A stretch of 64,000 nt of DNA from Monilinia fructicola (Eukaryota > Ascomycota > Leotiomycetes > Helotiales > Sclerotiniaceae): the NCBI GenBank assembly GCA_008692225.1, contig VICG01000018.1, forward strand, positions 1 to 64,000, in the 5' to 3' direction. The position numbers were made by a program, and so were the translations under genes. Shown piece by piece: positions 48,701-63,302 of the stretch; positions within the stretch are counted from its first letter, which is position 1, and every line of letters begins with the position of its first letter. The notes below the pieces were generated by a model, which had not been told where the DNA came from, made no database searches, and saw only the letters and a program-made list of their open reading frames with translations.

Positions 48701-51700
48701 TTTAATATATTTAAAACAAAAGTAACTTCTTTAAATATTAAGCAAAAGTATTAATAAATTTATTAATTAGTAAGATTTTATATGTATATATATAATCTTT
48801 ATTAAAAATTATATTTCGTATAATAATAATATAATTAAACTATAGAATCCAAATATAGTAAATATTTAATTGTATAATATATTTTATTAAATATTTTATA
48901 TAAGTTTAAAAATTAGTTTTATATTCTTTTTTTTGTACATTAACTTTTTAATTTTTATTTAAAAGATATATTTTATAATTATATTAATAAATATTATTTT
49001 ATTTAAATTATAGATTCTTTAAGATTTCAATAATTAAAATAGAATCTTTTTTTTATAATAATCTTTAAAAGTATATATTAAAAACTTTAAAAAATAAAAA
49101 CTTTATCAAATAATTTAAAAATTTAATTTTTTAATAAATTAATATTATATAAACAGTTTTTTACTTATATCTTATTTAATAATTTTAAAAATTAATATAT
49201 TTTGATTTATTTAATTATAATCTTTTTTTTTATTTATTTTATTTTTTTATTAAATTAATAAAGATATAATAATAAAAGCTTTAATTTAATATTTTCAAAA
49301 ATATTATAATTTTATTTGATTATTATTATTATAAATCTATATTTTCTATTAATCTAGAATAATAAATTCTTAATTGTTAATAATACTTTTATAAATAATT
49401 TATTAATAAATATCAAAAAAAGTATTTTATTTAATATTCTTTTAATTATTAATAATCAACTTAATTTATTGGATTTTAATAAAAAAAATTAAAAAGATTG
49501 TATTATATTTTATATAAAAATTAAAAAGATTATTTATTAAATATTTTTAATATAATTTCTAAAATATAAGTAGATATATATTTTATGTACTTTTTTTTTA
49601 AGAATTTTTATAATTTTTATTTTTTAGATTAATATAATTAAATGCTTTAATATTTAGTTTCTAAAATATTTTATATATTGATATTATATTTCTTTTAAAT
49701 CTAATCTTTTTGATTTTAGATCTTTTAAATATCTAAATAAATAATATAGATTATATAAGATTGTAAAGTATATTATATAATAATTTTTTATTAAAATAAA
49801 TAAAGAATAAAAATAGAAAAATAAAGATTTATATTTTTAAAATAAAAGATTATCTTTTTTAATTAATTAAACAAAAAATAATGCTTTTTTTCTAATATTA
49901 ATATAAAAAATATTAGTATTATTTTATATTTATACTTTTAACTTTGTAAAAATAATCTTTTAAATAAGATTTATTAAATAAGAATTACTATTATTATTTG
50001 AGATATTAAATATAATGTATATTTCTTTTCTAATTATTTAATAAAAGATTACATCAATTTTGATTATATTATTATAATTTAAAAGAATATATTCAAAATT
50101 GTTAAATAATACAATATTATTAATTAAGTAGATTAATTTATAATTAATAAAAAAAAAGTAAAATAATAAAGATTAATAATTAAAATAATTAAATAAATTT
50201 AAAAGTTAGATTATCAAAAGATTATATAAAATATAAATGATGGTTGAATTTTTTTATTATTTAATGATTATTTTTTCTTTCTAAATTTTAGGATTAAATA
50301 TTTCAATCGAGAATTATATATTTTTAATTTAATATTTTTAATAATTTTTTTAATAGTTTTTTATTAGATTAATTAATATATTTACTTATAAAAACGAATT
50401 TAATGTTTTTATACTTTTTTAAATCTTATTTATATAATATTTAAATTGATTAATTTTTAAGTTAATAAAGATATTTTTTTTAAAAATTTGCTTTTTATAA
50501 AAATATTTAAATTTTAAGATAATAAATTATTTTTATTATTACTTTCTATATATTAAATATTTATATTCTTAAAACTTTAAGTGTTTTTATTAAATATTAA
50601 GTATATTATATTATTATAATTATTAAGATTTAATATTAATAATTCTTTATAAATATTTGTTTTAATATTATAGGATTAAAATTGTATATATTTAAGTAAA
50701 AACTTGAATTTTATAACTATAAGAAAATCAATAATTATTATTAATTTTTATATTTCAATAAGATTATAAATAATTGTTTTTAAATATATATATAATTATT
50801 CTTTATATTATTTTAAAGAATTATTTTTATTTAATATTATATATATAAACGTTTATTATTATATTATATAAATTTATTATATTATTATAATATTTATAAA
50901 AACAAGTTTATTTTTGAAATAATAAATAATAAAAAAGATTAAATTATTATTAAAATATTAATAAATGATTTTTATTATATAATCTTGTTTAATAATAATA
51001 TTGATTTAGTTATATATCTTATAATAAACAATTTTCTTAATAATATAAATTTTTCAAATAATATTTAAAAATACTTTTTTTAATTATAATTTTTTCAAAG
51101 ATTATTTATTATTAATATTATAAACTTTTAAGATTCTTTAAGTTTAATAATTATAAAATTACTTTTATTATTAATAATAAATATATTATTTGCTATATTT
51201 TAATTTATACTAATTTTTTTAATATTACATTTGCTTTTTTTATAAAAATAGTTTTTTTAATTGGTTTTAATTTATTTAATTAATCAATTTTTTAATTTTA
51301 ATAAAATTAAGCAAAATAATATTGAATAAATTTATTTATTAAAATTTAATAATATTAAAAATATTAAGATTAATCTCATTTTAAATATTTTTAATAATAT
51401 TTTTCTTTTTGATTTTATTTATTATTAAAATAATAAAAAGTAATGAAAATCAAATTTAATAATATAATAATCAATTCTTAATCTATTTAATATAATTATA
51501 ATTAAACTATATTAATATTATATATAAATATAAAGTTTTAAAAAAAAAATAAAAATAAACACTTTATAAACCTTTAAGATTTTTTTAAATATATTTATAA
51601 CAAAACCTTTTTATATTGTTTATTTATAATCTTTAAATATTATAAATATAAAGATAATATAATTATTTATAATTTTTACTTTATTATTTAAATAAAAAAA

Positions 51701-52900
51701 TAAAGAAATATTTTATTCTTTTTTATTTTTAATTATTCAATTTATAGCTTTATTATCTAAATATAATTATTCATATATATATATATATATTTTCAATAAT
51801 TTTCGATAACGTTTATTTAAAATATATAATTATAAATATTTATAGATAATTTTCATTATTTATTATATTAATAAAAAAAAATATCTTTTATTTAATATTT
51901 AAGATTATTTATTTAAAATAGATTTAATTTTTTTTTCTTTAAAATTAAATTATTTATATATTATTTGTATTTTAAACTGTATTTATTATTTTTATTAACT
52001 TTTATATTTCTTATTTTTGAAAAATCTTTAAAATAAATATTAATAATACAGCTTTTATTTCTATTTATTTTATTCATTAATTAAAATAAAATTATTATCT
52101 TAAACATATATACGTTTTTATTATTTAATTTAATTGCAAATATTATTTATTCAAAGTAAATAAATAAAATATTATTAAAAAATGCTTTTTTTAATGTATA
52201 TAATTTATATATTATTTTGAATTAATATATTAATCTTTTTTATACTTTTATTAATATTAAAAAAATGAATTAAAGTATTTTTTATACTATTTTTAAATGT
52301 ATTAATATTTAAAATATATTGAAATATTTATAATTATAATAACAATTAGTATTTTAAAGTATTTATTATTATTTTCAAAATATAAAATCAAAAAAAACTA
52401 TTTATTAATATAAATAACTTTATAATTTAATATAATAAGATTTTAAATATCTATTATATTTTTTATATTAATATATTAATAATTCTTATATTAGTTATTA
52501 AAATATATTACTAAAAAATATTATTAATAAAAGCACAATTTTGATTTTTTTAATCAAAGTTTTAAAGTAAATTATAATCTATCTTTTTAATTTTATTAAT
52601 TTCATTATATTTAAATAAAGAAATATTCTTTATTTGAAAAAAGTTTTGATTTAAAATAATATAATTTTATAAATAATTTAAAAAATATTAATAATTTTAA
52701 TAGTATTCTTATATAATTTTTTAATAAACTATAAAAGTTTTTTAAAGTAAATTTTTTAATTTATATTTTATTATCCCTTTAATTTAATTATTATATAAAA
52801 ACATTTTTTTATTAATATAAAATCCTTTTATTTTTTTTATCAAATATATAAAATATATTAATTAGATTATAATATAATTATTATTTAAAAAATTTATAAT
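45781..52900. other. extremely AT-rich desert, unclassified
   Basis: This is the most AT-biased part of the window, with almost no G or C and no recognisable motif on either strand. It presumably contains the missing middle of Copia copy 2 and other nested, fully decayed elements, but I cannot show this. Confidence 0.5.
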
Positions 52901-55900
52901 TATAACTTTTTAAACGGTTTTAAATAAAATTAAAATATTAATATTAATTATAAAATGCTTTCTTTTTAATTTTATATAATTCTTTTATTATTTTAATAAA
53001 TCTTTAAAATAGTTTTTATTATTTATATTTAAATTCTATTATATTTTAAATATTTATTAAAAGCTAAATATATTATAATTTTAATATTTTATTATTAATA
53101 TTAAATATTATTTTAAAATTATTAAGGTTTATTAGAATTATTATTTTAATTTTTCTTAAACAATAAAAACAATAAAAGAAAATCTATTATTATTATAAAC
53201 TTAAAAAGATAAAATTTTAAAAGCTAAAGTTTATAATTAATTAATTAAAATATTAAAGTTTTTATTTAATAATAAATTGGTTTATAATAATAATATAACT
53301 TTTTTATTTATTTATAATTTAAATTTATTACTTTTTCTTCAAAAAAAAATTATAATTTTACTTTAATTAATTGAATATTAAATTAAAAAAGATTTTTTTT
53401 AATAGTTCTTATAATTTTAGTTTTAAATTATTATTTTTTTAATTAAAATTTATAATTATTATTTTATTAATTATAGTTTTTAATAAATTTAATAAAAGAA
53501 TTTTCATTATTTTTCTTTATTATTTTAAAATAGATTATTAATTAATATAAATATTAAAATCATTTTAGTTAAAAAAGCTAATCTCATAAATAACAATTTT
53601 TTATTTAAAAAGATTGTTTTTATTTATTATAATTAAAGGCTTTTATTAATGTTTTAATTATAAATGATAAATTTTCATAGAATAGTTTAATTATTTTTTA
53701 TATATTTTCTTAATTTTTAGTTTTAATAGAATATTTGTTTTTAGATTAGTTTTTTCAATATATAAAATGTTTAAGCTTTTTAATAATTTCTATTTTTAAA
53801 TTAAATATCTTTTTTATCTTTTTTTTTCAAATATTATTATTATAAATCTTATTTTTTATTAATTTTAATCTTAATAACTTTATAATATTATTTAATTTAT
53901 TTATTTTTAAAACTATTTAATAAAAATTTGATAAATGTATATAAAAAATATTATAATATTTCAATTTGTAATTTTATAATTCTTTTTTTAATATTATTAA
54001 TAATTGTAATATATTTGCTTTTAGTTTAATATATTTATAATTAAAAAGATTCTTATAAGATAATTAAATTTTCTTTTTAATATTTAATATTTAATATTTA
54101 AGATTTTTATTTTTAATTATAATATTAAATTTTAATATTTAAATATTATATTAAATCCTTATTTTATTTGCTTTAAATAAAAATAAATCTATAATATTTT
54201 ATAATAATATTTTTACAAAATCTTTTAATAATTAGTTTAATATTTTGGTTAATTTATTAATTTATAAATAAAAAACAACTATTAATTTTTATATATTATT
54301 AAATAAACAATAAACATTTTTTAAAATATATTAATAAACAAAATAGCTTTATTTAAAATAATTAAATTTAATATCTTATATTTTATAAATATTTTTTTAC
54401 AAAATATATCAATAAATTATATATTAATTATATTTTTATAATATAATAAATCTTTTTCGATTTTATTATTTAAATTTATTTTCAATTATAATATAAAAAG
54501 ATTTATTATTAATTTTTTTTATAATTTATTTAAAATTAAAGTTAATAATAGTTTATTAAACTTTTTTTTAAAAAACTTTTATAATATTAATAAATTTAAT
54601 AAAATATTTTATAATTTTTAATATTGATAGATTCCGTTTTAATATATAATTATTTTTATAAATTCTATAATTATTATTTGTTTAAAAATATTCGATTATT
54701 AAAAGATTATAAAACTTTTAATAATAGCTTTTATATAGTTTTGATTTAATAGTATTTATAATTATATATTATTAAAATATTATAATCTATTATATATTAT
54801 ATATTTTAACTTTTTAAAATCTAAATATTTATTTAAAATCTTTTTTTTAATATTAATACTTTTAAATATTATAAAACCTTTTTAATATTTTAGAAAATAT
54901 ATATTTAATATTATTTTAAATTAATATAAAGTTCAAAACTAATTTAAAACAAAATCCATTTTAAAAAATTTTAAAAAAATTATTAAATCTTTTAAAATTT
55001 ATAAATAATATTTTAAAAAATTATTAAATTAAAAAAAAAACATTTAATATATACAAAATCTTAAAACTAAAAGTTTTATATTATTTAAAAAAAAATTTAA
55101 AAGATATATTATTTTATAGATTTTTCTTTTGTTATAAACTCAAAACAATACTAAATAAATTATTTTATAAAATTAATAATGCTTTTAAATAAATTCAATT
55201 ATATTGAATTTTATTTATTTTCTTCAATTTACTTAATAAATATCTTTTATTTTTTTTAAAAAGATTTAATATTATTATTATAATTTTATATAATATATTT
55301 TTTAAAATCTTTAATTAATAAAAAGATTTTAATATTTACTTTTACAATTTTAAAAAAAGTATTAATATATTATTTAAATATTAATAATAAACTTTAAAGT
55401 AATCTATTTATTAAATTCCTTTTATTTACTTTTGAAATAATTATAAAATTAAAAATTATTAATATTATTATTTATTATATTTATTTTTAAATTAATAATT
55501 AAAGGTAATAAAATGTTTTAAATCATTAAAATCAAAAATCATTATAATTTAGTATTAAACATTTTTTAGTGAGATTTCTAATATTTAATTTAATTTATTA
55601 TGATTAATAGTTTTTGATTATATATAATATAATTCATTTAAACAAAAATTAATTTTTTCAAATGAAAAGTAATTAAAAATTAATATATATTATTTTATTA
55701 TTATAATAATATATTTATATCACGTTAATTAAAGCATTTATTTTTAGAAAATATTGTAATATTAATTACGAATAGTTTAATAATAATATTTTTATAAATA
55801 CTTTTTTTAATCTAACGTAAATTAATTTATATTGTTTAATTTAATAAAATTTTCTTTCTTTTTTTATTTATTTTATTATTAAAAACATTTTAATATTATA

Positions 55901-57237
55901 TATTTTTAAAATCTTTTATTAAAATTATAAAACTTTAGAAATACTAATATCTTTTTTATATTTTTTAAGAAAATTGATTTTATTATTAAATTTATTTTAA
56001 TTAAATTAATAATAATATTTTAATTAAAAACTATATAATTTTAAAGTTTTATTTTAAAAACTTTAAAAAAAGTATCTTTTTAATATATAAAATAATTTCT
56101 ATTTTAATATTTTTTCTAGTATTTAATTCAAATAACTCTTATATTTTATTAAATGTATAAAATATAAAAAAAGTTATTCAAATTTATAATTATTATTTTA
56201 CTTAAAAACTTTTTTAAAACATTTATTTATATTTATTTAAAATATAAATAAAATATTATATAAATTAAAAAATATTATAAAATATTAAAATAATCTAAGA
56301 TTGTTTTAAAAACTATTATTTATTTTTATTTTTCAATAAAATATATTAAATTATATATATTTAATAAATCAAATTTAATAATAATTTTTATTAAAGATTC
56401 TTATAATTAATTAAGATAAATATTTATTTGAAATTGTAGTTTTATTTAATTTTTAATAAACTATATATAATTTCAATTTTAATAAACCTTTTTTTAATAA
56501 TAAATAAAATTATTATTTTTATTTCTAATTTGAATAATTATAAAAATTTAATTAATATTATTTTCTTTATATATTTCTTAAAAATTCAAATTTATATTTT
56601 ATTAAATTATAAATTAAATTAAATAATAATATAATTCCTTTTTATGATATAATCTTATAATCTATATTAAATTTATAAAAAACAAGTTTCTTTATTTTTT
56701 TAATATTATAAATTTTAAAATATTTTATATTTTATAATAAAATTTACTTTTATAGTATTTTAACAATATTATTTAAATTTTTAATTAAAATTAAAAAGAT
56801 AATTATTATATTTATTAAAATATTATTTTTAATTAACTCTTTTTTTTCTTTAATATTTTATATTAAATTCAAAAAAACTATTATATTTATAATTGCTTAT
56901 AATCAAATAATTTTATTATTATTTATTAATTTTGTTATTTTTTAATTTATTCTAAAATTATATTAATATAACTATAATGATTTTAATAGAATTTTCTTTA
57001 TTTTGAATTTTATTTTTTTCAATTTGAATAATTCTAATTTTTTTATCAATATATACTATTTTAATAATTTTAAGAATATAAATTTTAAAATACTTTTATT
57101 AATATTTTAAACTACAAAACAATAAATATTCTATTATTTTTATTTTAATTATTTTAATATTTTAAAATTTATAAAATTGAAATTGTTTTAAAAGCTATAA
57201 TAATTTTAAACTTTAATAATAACCTTATAATATTATT
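52900..57237 (-). mobile_element. second Gypsy copy, more decayed and internally interrupted
   Basis: It is collinear, in the same orientation, with about 34,050-36,170 of the complete element. 52,950-53,640 matches 34,080-34,800; 55,880-56,600 matches 34,800-35,350 (the reverse transcriptase part); and 57,130-57,230 matches the protease region at 36,040-36,130. About 2.2 kb (53,640-55,880) has no counterpart and is probably a further insertion. No LTR of this copy was located. Confidence 0.6.
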
Positions 57238-57430
57238 TGTTAAAAAATAACTTTTTTAATAAGATTATATAATCATTTATATTAATACTTAAAAAAAAAG
57301 ATTCTAAATTTTTTCCTTTTCTTTTTATAAATAACTATTTTATTTTAATTAATCTTTTTATTTTTTTATATTTTATTATAAAGTTATTTATTTTTTAAAA
57401 TTAAAAAGCTTTATTAATTAAATTCAAATA
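57238..57430 (+). repeat. solo or truncated LTR of element R
   Basis: It starts TGTTAAAAAATAAC and follows the LTR at 19,410-19,605 throughout, ending TTCAAATA two bases before the TA of the next TIR element. It cuts into Gypsy copy 2 on its left. No R internal sequence adjoins it. Confidence 0.6.
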
Positions 57431-57433
57431 TTA

Positions 57434-58273
57434 AATTATTTACTTTACTTTTTATTATCTCTTTTATTTAATCAATATTTTATATCAAAACTAACTATTT
57501 TAACGTATTTATAATTCTAAAAAAAATAAATATATATTTTTTAAATTTTCATTAAAGTTTTCATATATAATTATTAATAAATTTTGAAAATCCTTAATTT
57601 TTACAATTTTTTTATAAAAAATTATAAAAAATTATAAAAAATTAAAATTTTAATTTTTGATTTGTATATTAATCTTATACAAAATCAAAATCTTTAAAAA
57701 AAAGTTATATTTATTAAATACAAATAGCTAAAAATAATCTAAAATTTTTTTAAGAATTTTAAAGCTAATTTAAATTCAATATATTATTTTAATAATATAC
57801 TGTTATTTATAATAAATGTTTAATATAGATTCTTAGATTTTAACAATAAAATTTTAAATAAAAAATTTCTAATTTCAATTTATTCAATAGTTTTAAATTA
57901 TTCTATATATTTTAAATAGCTTATATACTATATATTAATTGATAAATTCTATAAAAATTTACAAATTATTTTTAATTATTTTTATTTAAAAATTATAAAT
58001 ATTTATTTTAAAGTTTCAATTTTATATATAATTTCTATACAAATCCAAAACCGAAAATTCTAATTTTCTATAATCTTTTATTATTCTTTATAAAAAAATC
58101 GCAAAAATTTAAGATTTTCAAAATCTATTAATAACTATATATAAAAAAGCTCTAATTCAAATTTAAAAAATATATTTTCATTTTTCGTAAAATTATAAAT
58201 ACGTTAAAATGGCCGTTTTTAGTATGAAATGCTGGCCAAATAAAGGGGGTGGCGAAAAGTAGGGTAGGCGACT
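57434..58273. mobile_element. 840-bp fold-back TIR element, uninterrupted copy
   Basis: The left end is heavily RIPed (AATTATTTACTTTAC). The right end is nearly pristine (GGGTAGGCGACT, then TA at 58,274-58,275). Its length is exactly 840 bp, and the arms mirror each other almost to the centre (about 57,810-57,890). There is no reading frame. The contrast between a mutated left end and a clean right end within one element is notable. Confidence 0.9.
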
Positions 58274-58275
58274 TA

Positions 58276-58627
58276 TGTATTAGCACCGTTAAAATTAGTA
58301 ACGAAATTTACTTAATAGATTTATATTTAACTTAATAATCTCTTTAAAATTCTTATTAATCTCAAAAGAAACTCCTTAATACCTAATATTAAATCGTAGA
58401 CTTAAGATTTAATTTATAATATCACTAATTAGTATTGATATAAACTTGATTAATTAAAGTATAAATACTTAAATCTATTAGTATATCATCGTTGTTATTC
58501 TCTATATAACCTATAGAATAAAAGATGACTTTATAAACGTCCTTAAAGTACTAATACGCCCAATACAGTTAAACGTATTATTCGTACAGCAACTCAATAT
58601 CACATAATCCATTTCCCGATATTAACA
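58276..58627 (-). mobile_element. Copia copy 2, 5' LTR and start of internal region
   Basis: 58,436-58,627 is a 192-bp LTR (minus-strand start TGTTAATATCGGG). 58,276-58,435 matches the inverse of 27,147-27,310, the sequence just inside the 5' LTR of the first copy. With the 3' part at 42,224 this probably forms one element split by about 12.5 kb of later insertions. The TIR element at 57,434-58,273 abuts it directly. Confidence 0.72.
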
Positions 58628-59883
58628 TTTTAATAAACTATTATATATTGCTTTTTAAATTGATAATGATAATTATAAAGGTTTGAAAAAGAAAAATTTT
58701 GTTAATTTTCCAAAATTCTATAAACTCCTTTTTGATTATCTTTTCGTTTTTTATATAAAATATTATATTTTTAAAGAAAAAAAGATTAAAAAAAAGTATA
58801 CATTTTTTAAGTTCTTTCTTATTGTTTCTATTCATTTTTAATTCACTTTAATACTATTCTATTATTTAATATATAATATTATCTTCTTATTATCTTATTT
58901 TCCTTTTTAATTTTTAGTATTTTTTACTATTAAGTTTGATGTTTTAGTTTTTATTTAATTATAAATTGTATTCTCTTATTTCATTTAGTAGATAAAGAAT
59001 ATGATCTATTTTTATTTTATTTAAACTTTAAAATTAAGAAAATTCAAAATAGCTCTTAAATTTATCATTACTTAAAGCATTATTTTTTTTCCTATAAAAC
59101 TAATATTTATTATAAAAAATGTATAATGAATATCTATAACTTAAAAGTAATTATATATCTCCTCAATTATAAAAAAATTTCTATTTTATATATTTGATTG
59201 ATTATAATTTTAGCTATTTATTTATAATTAATTCTAAAAGACCTTAAAGTTTTTAAAGTTTATATTTTTATATTTTAAATATCCTATATTTTTAACTATT
59301 TTTATTAAATGACGATAATTTATTCTTAAAGATGTTAATATTATATATAAATTTGAAATATTAACTTTATATTTTAAAATATTTTAAAATATATTAATAT
59401 TTTTTATTAATCTAATTTATTTTAGAATTTATTTAAATTGGTTTAATATTATTTTGAAATACTAAAATAGCTTAAAACCATTATAAAATCGTTTTAATAA
59501 AGTATTGAATATATTTAATTGTACTACTAAATACTATCGTTATTAAAGCTAGAACGTTTTAAAACTTATTGTATTAATATTGAATTTTTGTATTTTTATT
59601 ACTTACATTTGATATTCAATCTTTATACAAAATATAATAATTTTTAATTAATTATTCATAATAGTTATAATATATAATTTAACTAAAAAATCTATTTAGA
59701 AAAGAATTTTAATTACCTTTTTTAAAATTATTAAAAATGTAAAAGAAAATATTAATATAAATATATTAATTCAATATAATATTAAGGTTATATATGATAA
59801 AATTAAAGGCTTGTTTTATAATATTGTATATATTGATTATATATATATATCTATTTTAAATTTAAGTTAGAAGTAAACTTATA
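58628..59883. other. AT-rich desert
   Basis: Nothing recognisable. A Lys/Phe/Ile-rich frame at 58,641-58,835 on the minus strand has no motif. Confidence 0.6.
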
Positions 59884-60073
59884 TTCTTTTATTACCTTTT
59901 ATAAAAAAACTTGTAAAAATTAATGATTTTTAGAATTTATTAAGAATTGTATATGAAAACTCTAATTAAAATTTGAAAAATATATATTTATTTTTTTATA
60001 AAGTTATAAAAATATTAAAATAGCCATTTTCAGTATAAAATAAACGGGGTGGTAAAAAGTAGAATAAACCATT
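59884..60073. mobile_element. 840-bp TIR element, right-arm fragment
   Basis: It shows the right-arm landmarks in order: TTTATTACCTTTTATAAAAAA, AAAACTCTAATTAAAATTTG, AAAATAGCCATTTTCAGTAT, GGGGTGG, then a RIPed terminus followed by TA (60,074-60,075). The CTGGCCAAAT block is deleted. Confidence 0.65.
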
Positions 60074-60075
60074 TA

Positions 60076-62059
60076 AAGATATCAAAGATCTATAAATTAT
60101 TAAAAAATATAATATAAATATTGTAATTTAATAAAATATTATTAAGGCTTATAAAGGTACTATCAAGGTTAAATCTATATACATTAAATAAAGATTATTA
60201 TATATAAAAACATTATTAAAATTAATATCAAAATCATTAATATTAAAACTAAAATTATTAAAACTAAAATTTTTATATATTAAAATAGAATTTTTGATTT
60301 AAAAAAAACTAATATAATTTTAATATATATATATTAAAATTTAAAGAAAACAATTTTTTTTAGGGATAAATATTAAAAATAAATCTTAAAAAATTTAAAA
60401 AATCTATAAAGTTTATAAATTTAAAAAAGAGATAATTTAATATTTAAATCTTTTTAATAATACATTTGAAAAGATTAAAGATTGTATGAATCATTTGTTG
60501 AAACATTAATATATTTTAAATTTATATTTTTATATTCAAATTTAAAGTGATGTTAAACGAAATTTTTTTATATAAAGCAAATAACTAATATTATATGAAA
60601 TGAAGTTTAGAGAATGTTCAATTTCAAAAAAAATTTATTATATAGAAAAAGTTTTATCGAAAATAATTTAAAGCAATTCTACTTTATATATAAGCTATTA
60701 AGTTTATTATAAAAGTAAATAAGGATTTTAAAAAAATATATTTACTCTATTAATTATGAATATTTAAAATAAACTTAAATCCTAAATGAGTTTTAATACT
60801 GTTTTATTTATAAGGTAATTAATTATTTTTTTTATTTTATTTCTATATATTCTGATCATCGTTTGATACTTGTATTATAAATTTTTATTATATTTTAACA
60901 TTTATAAAAAGCTTATTATAAAAAGTTCGATATATTAATTTATAAGTATTATATTACTAAAATAGAATTTATATAATAATTAAAACTCCTTTAAATTATT
61001 ATTTAATGATATTTTAAATATATATTAAATCTTTTTAAATATATATAACTTTTATATTAAACATATATTATAAAAAGTTCATTAATTTATATTTAAAACT
61101 TATTTGCTGATTGTTTTAATAAATTATATATTTATATTTTATATATTCAAAATTATTATTATATTATTTTAGATTTTTGAAAATATAATAATATTAATTG
61201 AAAAAATTCTGATAAATTTTGAAGATTATAATAATCATTTCTTTACTAAACTTTTTTATTAGATGAATTTAATAATTATATGTAAGATATAACGATTCAG
61301 GAATTAATTCAAAAATTATTAAAAATATATATATTAAATATCAAATTTTAGTTTTCAACGTTTACTATAAATCCTTTTTTAAAATTTTTAATAATTATTA
61401 ATATACGGATTTAATAAATGAAAGAATATAGTGTATTCATCGTTTATATTTTGTAATACAAACCGAAGTTCGTTTTTTTAATATAACTTTTACAAAAAAT
61501 AGTTTAATATTATAAAAAAAATATTAATATGAATTTTTAATTGAATATAATTTTCTAAAATATTAAAATAAATGTTTTATTTAATAAGTTTTTATATTAT
61601 TGAAATTATCTATTGATAATTGAATTCTAATCAGATGAAAAGAATTTAAAATATTTTATATATTTTATATGTTAAGCCTTTATACTATAAATTCAAGAAA
61701 GAACAATATAAATAATAATAACTTTATAAAATACTAAAATTAATAACTTATTTTTAGTTTTTTTAAAAGGAAAATAATTTTGTTTTAAATATCTTAATAT
61801 ATAATATTCTTAATTTCCTAGAAAAGAAAAGAATTATTAATAATTAATAATATTAAAATTGTAAATGAATATATATTATTCATATATCTAAATTTAAATA
61901 TAGTATTTTAAAATAATAATTCAATTAAATATTATATATATAATATAAAAAAGTAAGTTTTAAAGAATATTATAAATAATATAGTAATTTAATATAATCA
62001 AGTTTTTATTATATTTTTTTTTATATTAATGTATTATACATAAGTTTATTAACTTTAAA
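60076..62059. other. AT-rich desert
   Basis: No gene or repeat boundary was identified. Confidence 0.6.
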
Positions 62060-62510
62060 AATATTAAAAGTTAATCTTATAGATTTAAAGAATCTTAGTT
62101 TATTGTTATATTATATTATATAATTATTATATTTGTACTATAGAAGATTCAAAATGTAAAAACATAAACCTTAAATCTCAAAGGTCTTTTATAATTAATT
62201 ATAAGTATTCCACGAAGATTTTTAATTAATTAAACATTAATAAGTAAAAACCTTAATTTTTGATACTAACTTTCCGTTCTACTTTTGAAGATTAATTGTT
62301 CCGATTATTTTAGCTATTCCATTCCAGTCATTTTGAGGGTAATTAATCATTTCGGCCATTTCGAAGATAATTAACAATTTTGGATCATTTTATTTCAGCT
62401 ATTCCATTTCGGCCATTCCATTTCGGCCTATTTCATTTCGGTTATTCCATTGCGCCATTCTATTTCGGCCATTCTATTCCAGCTGTTTTCTACACGCCTT
62501 ATTTATTTCG
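62060..62510 (+). repeat. dispersed repeat U, copy 2, with 14-bp minisatellite
   Basis: It is the homologue of 16,200-16,560 and the less mutated of the two. Its distal part (62,392-62,485) is a run of about six and a half 14-bp units, ATTTCGGCCATTCC, with variants. It ends in the AATAAAT array. Confidence 0.65.
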
Positions 62511-62513
62511 AAT

Positions 62514-62691
62514 GATAAATAATAAATAATAAATAATAAATAATAAATAAGAAATAAATAATCAATAAATAATAAATAATAAATAATAAATAATAAATAA
62601 TAAATAATAAATAATAAATAATAAATAATAAATAATAAATAATAAATAATAAATAATAAACAATAAATAATGAATAATAAATAATAAATAA
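62514..62691. repeat. (AATAAAT)n microsatellite
   Basis: About 178 bp of a 7-bp unit with a few substituted units (near 62,550-62,565 and 62,660-62,672). It directly follows repeat U. Confidence 0.93.
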
Positions 62692-63300
62692 TTTTATCTT
62701 TTTCTTTAATTAAATTTATAAAAATTTACTTTTTATAATAATGTATTATCTTATTTTTATTTAAATATATAATTCAAAATTAAAAGAATTTTATTACAAT
62801 TTTTATTAGTATAAGTTACCCTTTTCAATAAATAATTGAATTTAATATTATTTTTATTGATATCTTAATTATTAACTCGATTTTCTTATAGAAAAATTAA
62901 ATTAAAATTTCAATAACATTTTCTAGAAAGTTCTTTTTAATATAAAAGTAATAAATTTATGTTTGATTTAGCCGTATATAAAGCTAAGCTATTTGAGATC
63001 ATATAATGTATCTATTAGTATTTTTTAATTTTAATAAAGAGAAAGAATTTATTAAATACAAATAAAATAAAAACTTTTTATTTATATTATTTTATAAAAA
63101 ATCTTTTATTGAACAACTATAATATTTCAAGCTATATATAAATTTTATACTTTAGATTTCTAAATATCCTATAATTATTATCTTATTCTTCATTTTCATT
63201 ATTTTACTTTATATAATATACTCTTTAATGTAAACAAGTATTCTTTTCTTAATATTAATCTAAAACTTCACGCTTTTATTTTTTATATTGTATTTATAAC
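62692..63300. other. AT-rich desert
   Basis: No feature seen. Confidence 0.6.
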
Positions 63301-63302
63301 TA

